The notes beneath the pieces were generated by a model. The model was not told where the DNA came from. It saw only the letters and a list, made by a program, of their open reading frames with translations, and ran no database searches. DNA of 64,000 bases from NCBI RefSeq assembly GCF_024359545.1, contig NZ_JAKQZG010000001.1, forward strand, positions 62,001 through 126,000, given 5' to 3'. A program made the translations under genes and the position numbers. This stretch comes from Jiella marina. Its GTDB lineage: Bacteria > Pseudomonadota > Alphaproteobacteria > Rhizobiales > Rhizobiaceae. Below, piece by piece: positions 62,347 to 64,000 of the stretch. The first letter of the stretch is position 1. Every line of letters starts with the position of its first letter.

Positions 62347-62511
62347 TCAGACATCCCCTTGCGGCGATTTCGCCGTCGAGACGGCACGCTCGCTCCGGCG
62401 CTTCTGCCGTTTCTCGACCGCGAGCGGGCTCTTGTAGAGCTGGAAATACCACAAGAGCACCATGCCCACGACGACGATCACCAGCTTTCCGACAACGTAC
62501 AGGACGCTCAT
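62347..62511 (-). CDS. Small single-pass membrane protein encoded antisense within the phn operon
   Basis: 54 residues: one hydrophobic helix (about residues 3-24, V-L-Y-V-V-G-K-L-V-I-V-V-V-G-M-V-L-L-W-Y-F) followed by a basic cytoplasmic tail (K-R-Q-K-R-R-S-E-R). It has AGGAGG about 10 bases upstream of the ATG and codons ending mostly in G/C like real genes here. It fills the phnI-phnJ gap on the opposite strand, so it is not an antisense shadow of a coding sequence. I do not recognise the family; function unknown. Confidence 0.6.
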   Translation of the reverse strand: MSVLYVVGKLVIVVVGMVLLWYFQLYKSPLAVEKRQKRRSERAVSTAKSPQGDV

Positions 62512-62573
62512 GGAGCCCGTTCCTCCCTGTTTGCCGGCTCGCTCGGTCCCCACGTGCCGATAGGCGCCACACG

Positions 62574-63434
62574 ATGACCGGAAGCCTTCCAGCGTACAAT
62601 TTCGCCTATCTCGACGAAGAGACCAAGCGGATGATCCGCCGCGCCATTCTGAAGGCCGTGGCGATCCCGGGCTATCAGGTGCCGTTCGCTTCGCGCGAAA
62701 TGCCGATGCCCTATGGCTGGGGAACCGGCGGCGTGCAGGTGACGGCGTCGATCATCGGGCCGGACGATGTCTTGAAGGTGATCGACCAGGGGTCCGACGA
62801 CACCACAAACGCGGTGTCGATCCGCGCTTTCTTTGCCAATGTCGCGAATGTTGCCGTCACGACGAAGACCGCCGAGGCGACGGTGATCCAGACCCGCCAC
62901 CGCATTCCCGAAACGCCGCTGCGGGAAGGTCAGACGCTGGTCTATCAGGTGCCGATCCCCGAGCCCCTGCGTTTCCTGGAGCCGCGCGAGACCGAGACGC
63001 GGATCATGCATGCGCTCGAGGAATACGGCCTGATGCATGTGAAGCTCTACGAGGACATCGCCAAGAACGGCCATATCGCCACGACCTATGCCTATCCGGT
63101 GAAGGTCGAGGGCCGCTATGTGATGGACCCGTCCCCGATCCCGAAATTCGACAATCCCAAGATGGACGATTGCCCCGCACTGCAGCTCTTCGGGGCAGGG
63201 CGCGAGCAACGGATCTATGCGATCCCCCCGCACACGCGGATCGAGAGCCTCGATTTCGAGGATCACCCCTTCCGCGTGCAGGAATTCGATCGTCCCTGCG
63301 GGCTCTGCGGCGCAACGGGTGTCTATCTCGACGAGATCGTCACCGACGATCGCGGCGGGCGGCTCTATGCTTGTTCGGATACGGATTATTGCGAGGAGAG
63401 GCGAATGGCCGGGCACTCGGGGCCGGCGCTATGA
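62574..63434 (+). CDS. phnJ: Alpha-D-ribose 1-methylphosphonate 5-phosphate C-P lyase PhnJ
   Basis: 286 residues. Radical-SAM enzyme that breaks the C-P bond. The four functional cysteines C242, C245 (R-P-C-G-L-C-G), C267 (A-C-S-D) and C273 (Y-C-E-E) are offset by one from E. coli C241, C244, C266 and C272, so the iron-sulfur site and the thiyl-radical Cys are intact. The N terminus Y-N-F-A-Y-L-D-E-E-T-K-R-M-I-R-R-A-I-L-K-A-V is diagnostic. Overlaps phnK by four bases (ATGA). Confidence 0.96.
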   Translation: MTGSLPAYNFAYLDEETKRMIRRAILKAVAIPGYQVPFASREMPMPYGWGTGGVQVTASIIGPDDVLKVIDQGSDDTTNAVSIRAFFANVANVAVTTKTAEATVIQTRHRIPETPLREGQTLVYQVPIPEPLRFLEPRETETRIMHALEEYGLMHVKLYEDIAKNGHIATTYAYPVKVEGRYVMDPSPIPKFDNPKMDDCPALQLFGAGREQRIYAIPPHTRIESLDFEDHPFRVQEFDRPCGLCGATGVYLDEIVTDDRGGRLYACSDTDYCEERRMAGHSGPAL

Positions 63435-64000
63435 CTACCGATCAGCCTCTCCTGATCGCCAAAGGCGTCACCAAGCATTACGGCGCCCGGACCGGCTGTG
63501 AAGACGTTTCCTTCGAGCTCTATCCCGGCGAAATCCTCGCCGTCGTCGGCGAGTCCGGCTCCGGCAAGACGACGCTTCTCAACGGTCTGTCCTGCCGGCT
63601 GCCCCTGACGGGTGGCCAGGTCTCCTACCGCATGCGCGACGGAACCTTGCGCAATCTGGCTTCGCTCACCGAAGCCGAGCGGCGCTTTCTCATGCGCACC
63701 GACTGGGGCTTCGTGCATCAGAACCCGGCCGATGGCCTCAGGATGCGCGTCTCCGCCGGCGCCAATATCGGCGAGCGGATGATGGCGGTCGGCGTGCGCC
63801 ATTACGGCCGGATCCGCGAGACCGCCGACGACTGGCTGACGCGGGTCGAAATCAATGCCGGACGGATCGACGAGAATCCCGCCAGTTTTTCCGGCGGTAT
63901 GCGGCAACGCCTGCAGATCGCCCGCAACCTCGTCAGTCATCCCCGTCTGGTCTTCATGGACGAGCCGACCGGCGGTCTCGACGTCTCCGTGCAGGCGCGG
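63431..64000 (+). CDS. phnK: Phosphonate C-P lyase system protein PhnK, cut by window end
   Basis: 190 residues of an ABC-type ATPase run open to the right edge. Walker A G-E-S-G-S-G-K-T-T, a Q-loop V-H-Q-N-P-A-D-G-L-R-M-R-V-S-A-G-A-N-I-G and signature F-S-G-G-M-R-Q-R-L-Q-I-A-R-N-L, Walker B L-V-F-M-D-E-P-T-G-G-L-D-V-S are present. The H-Q-N-P-x-D-G-L-R segment is typical of PhnK, which docks on the PhnJ subunit of the C-P lyase core and is not a transporter. The start overlaps the phnJ stop. Confidence 0.93.
   Translation, partial: MTTDQPLLIAKGVTKHYGARTGCEDVSFELYPGEILAVVGESGSGKTTLLNGLSCRLPLTGGQVSYRMRDGTLRNLASLTEAERRFLMRTDWGFVHQNPADGLRMRVSAGANIGERMMAVGVRHYGRIRETADDWLTRVEINAGRIDENPASFSGGMRQRLQIARNLVSHPRLVFMDEPTGGLDVSVQAR

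Overview
The window is a high-GC chromosomal segment, dense with catabolic operons, from what looks like an alphaproteobacterium of the order Hyphomicrobiales (Rhizobiales). The assignment is inferred from gene content: many ABC, TRAP and tripartite tricarboxylate transporter (TTT) solute systems each with its own GntR, LacI or SorC regulator, a LuxR solo beside proline iminopeptidases, a phn C-P lyase operon behind a Pho-box-like site, and operons packed with 4-base ATGA/GTGA overlaps. I saw no rRNA, tRNA, CRISPR, phage or intact insertion sequence; the only mobile trace is a short degraded transposase tail near 4.7 kb.

Layout. 1-4.4 kb: end of a GntR regulator facing a TRAP transporter (DctPQM) plus phytanoyl-CoA-dioxygenase-like operon. 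4.4-6.6 kb: degraded spacer and a two-HKD phospholipase D/cardiolipin-synthase-like protein. 6.9-11.5 kb: polar amino acid ABC transporter, an odd class IV aminotransferase and a GntR regulator. 11.7-21.2 kb: CUT1 sugar ABC transporter with SDR, zinc alcohol dehydrogenase, aldehyde dehydrogenase, PfkB kinase and LacD-type aldolase. 21.4-23.8 kb: two LacI regulators. 23.8-31.0 kb: sugar-acid module (HpaI aldolase, IlvD/Edd dehydratase, TctCBA transporter, mandelate-racemase-type dehydratase). 31.2-44.5 kb: polyol module (second CUT1 ABC transporter, FGGY kinase, GpsA-like and AraM-like dehydrogenases, SDR, SorC regulator, class II aldolase, HAD phosphatase, xylitol/sorbitol dehydrogenase).

44.6-53.9 kb is the most striking part: two tandem proline-iminopeptidase-like hydrolases and a complete peptide ABC transporter form one minus-strand operon, divergent from a LuxR-family solo. 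The solo carries Met and Trp where AHL receptors have the conserved Trp57 and Tyr61, the known signature of the plant-associated LuxR solos (OryR/XccR/PsoR/NesR/PipR). A lux-box-like dyad lies between the two units and a P1-family (DmpA-like) aminopeptidase follows luxR convergently. This predicts a plant-signal or amino-amide-signal uptake, hydrolysis and sensing circuit.

54-60 kb: LysR regulator, the DabB/DabA inorganic-carbon transporter, and a frameshifted stand-alone CysD. 60-64 kb: Pho-box-like site and phnG-H-I-J-K (K cut by the window end), interrupted by a small membrane-protein ORF on the opposite strand. Overall the region reads as a scavenging locus for plant- or soil-derived amino acids, sugars, sugar acids, polyols, peptides/amides and phosphonates.
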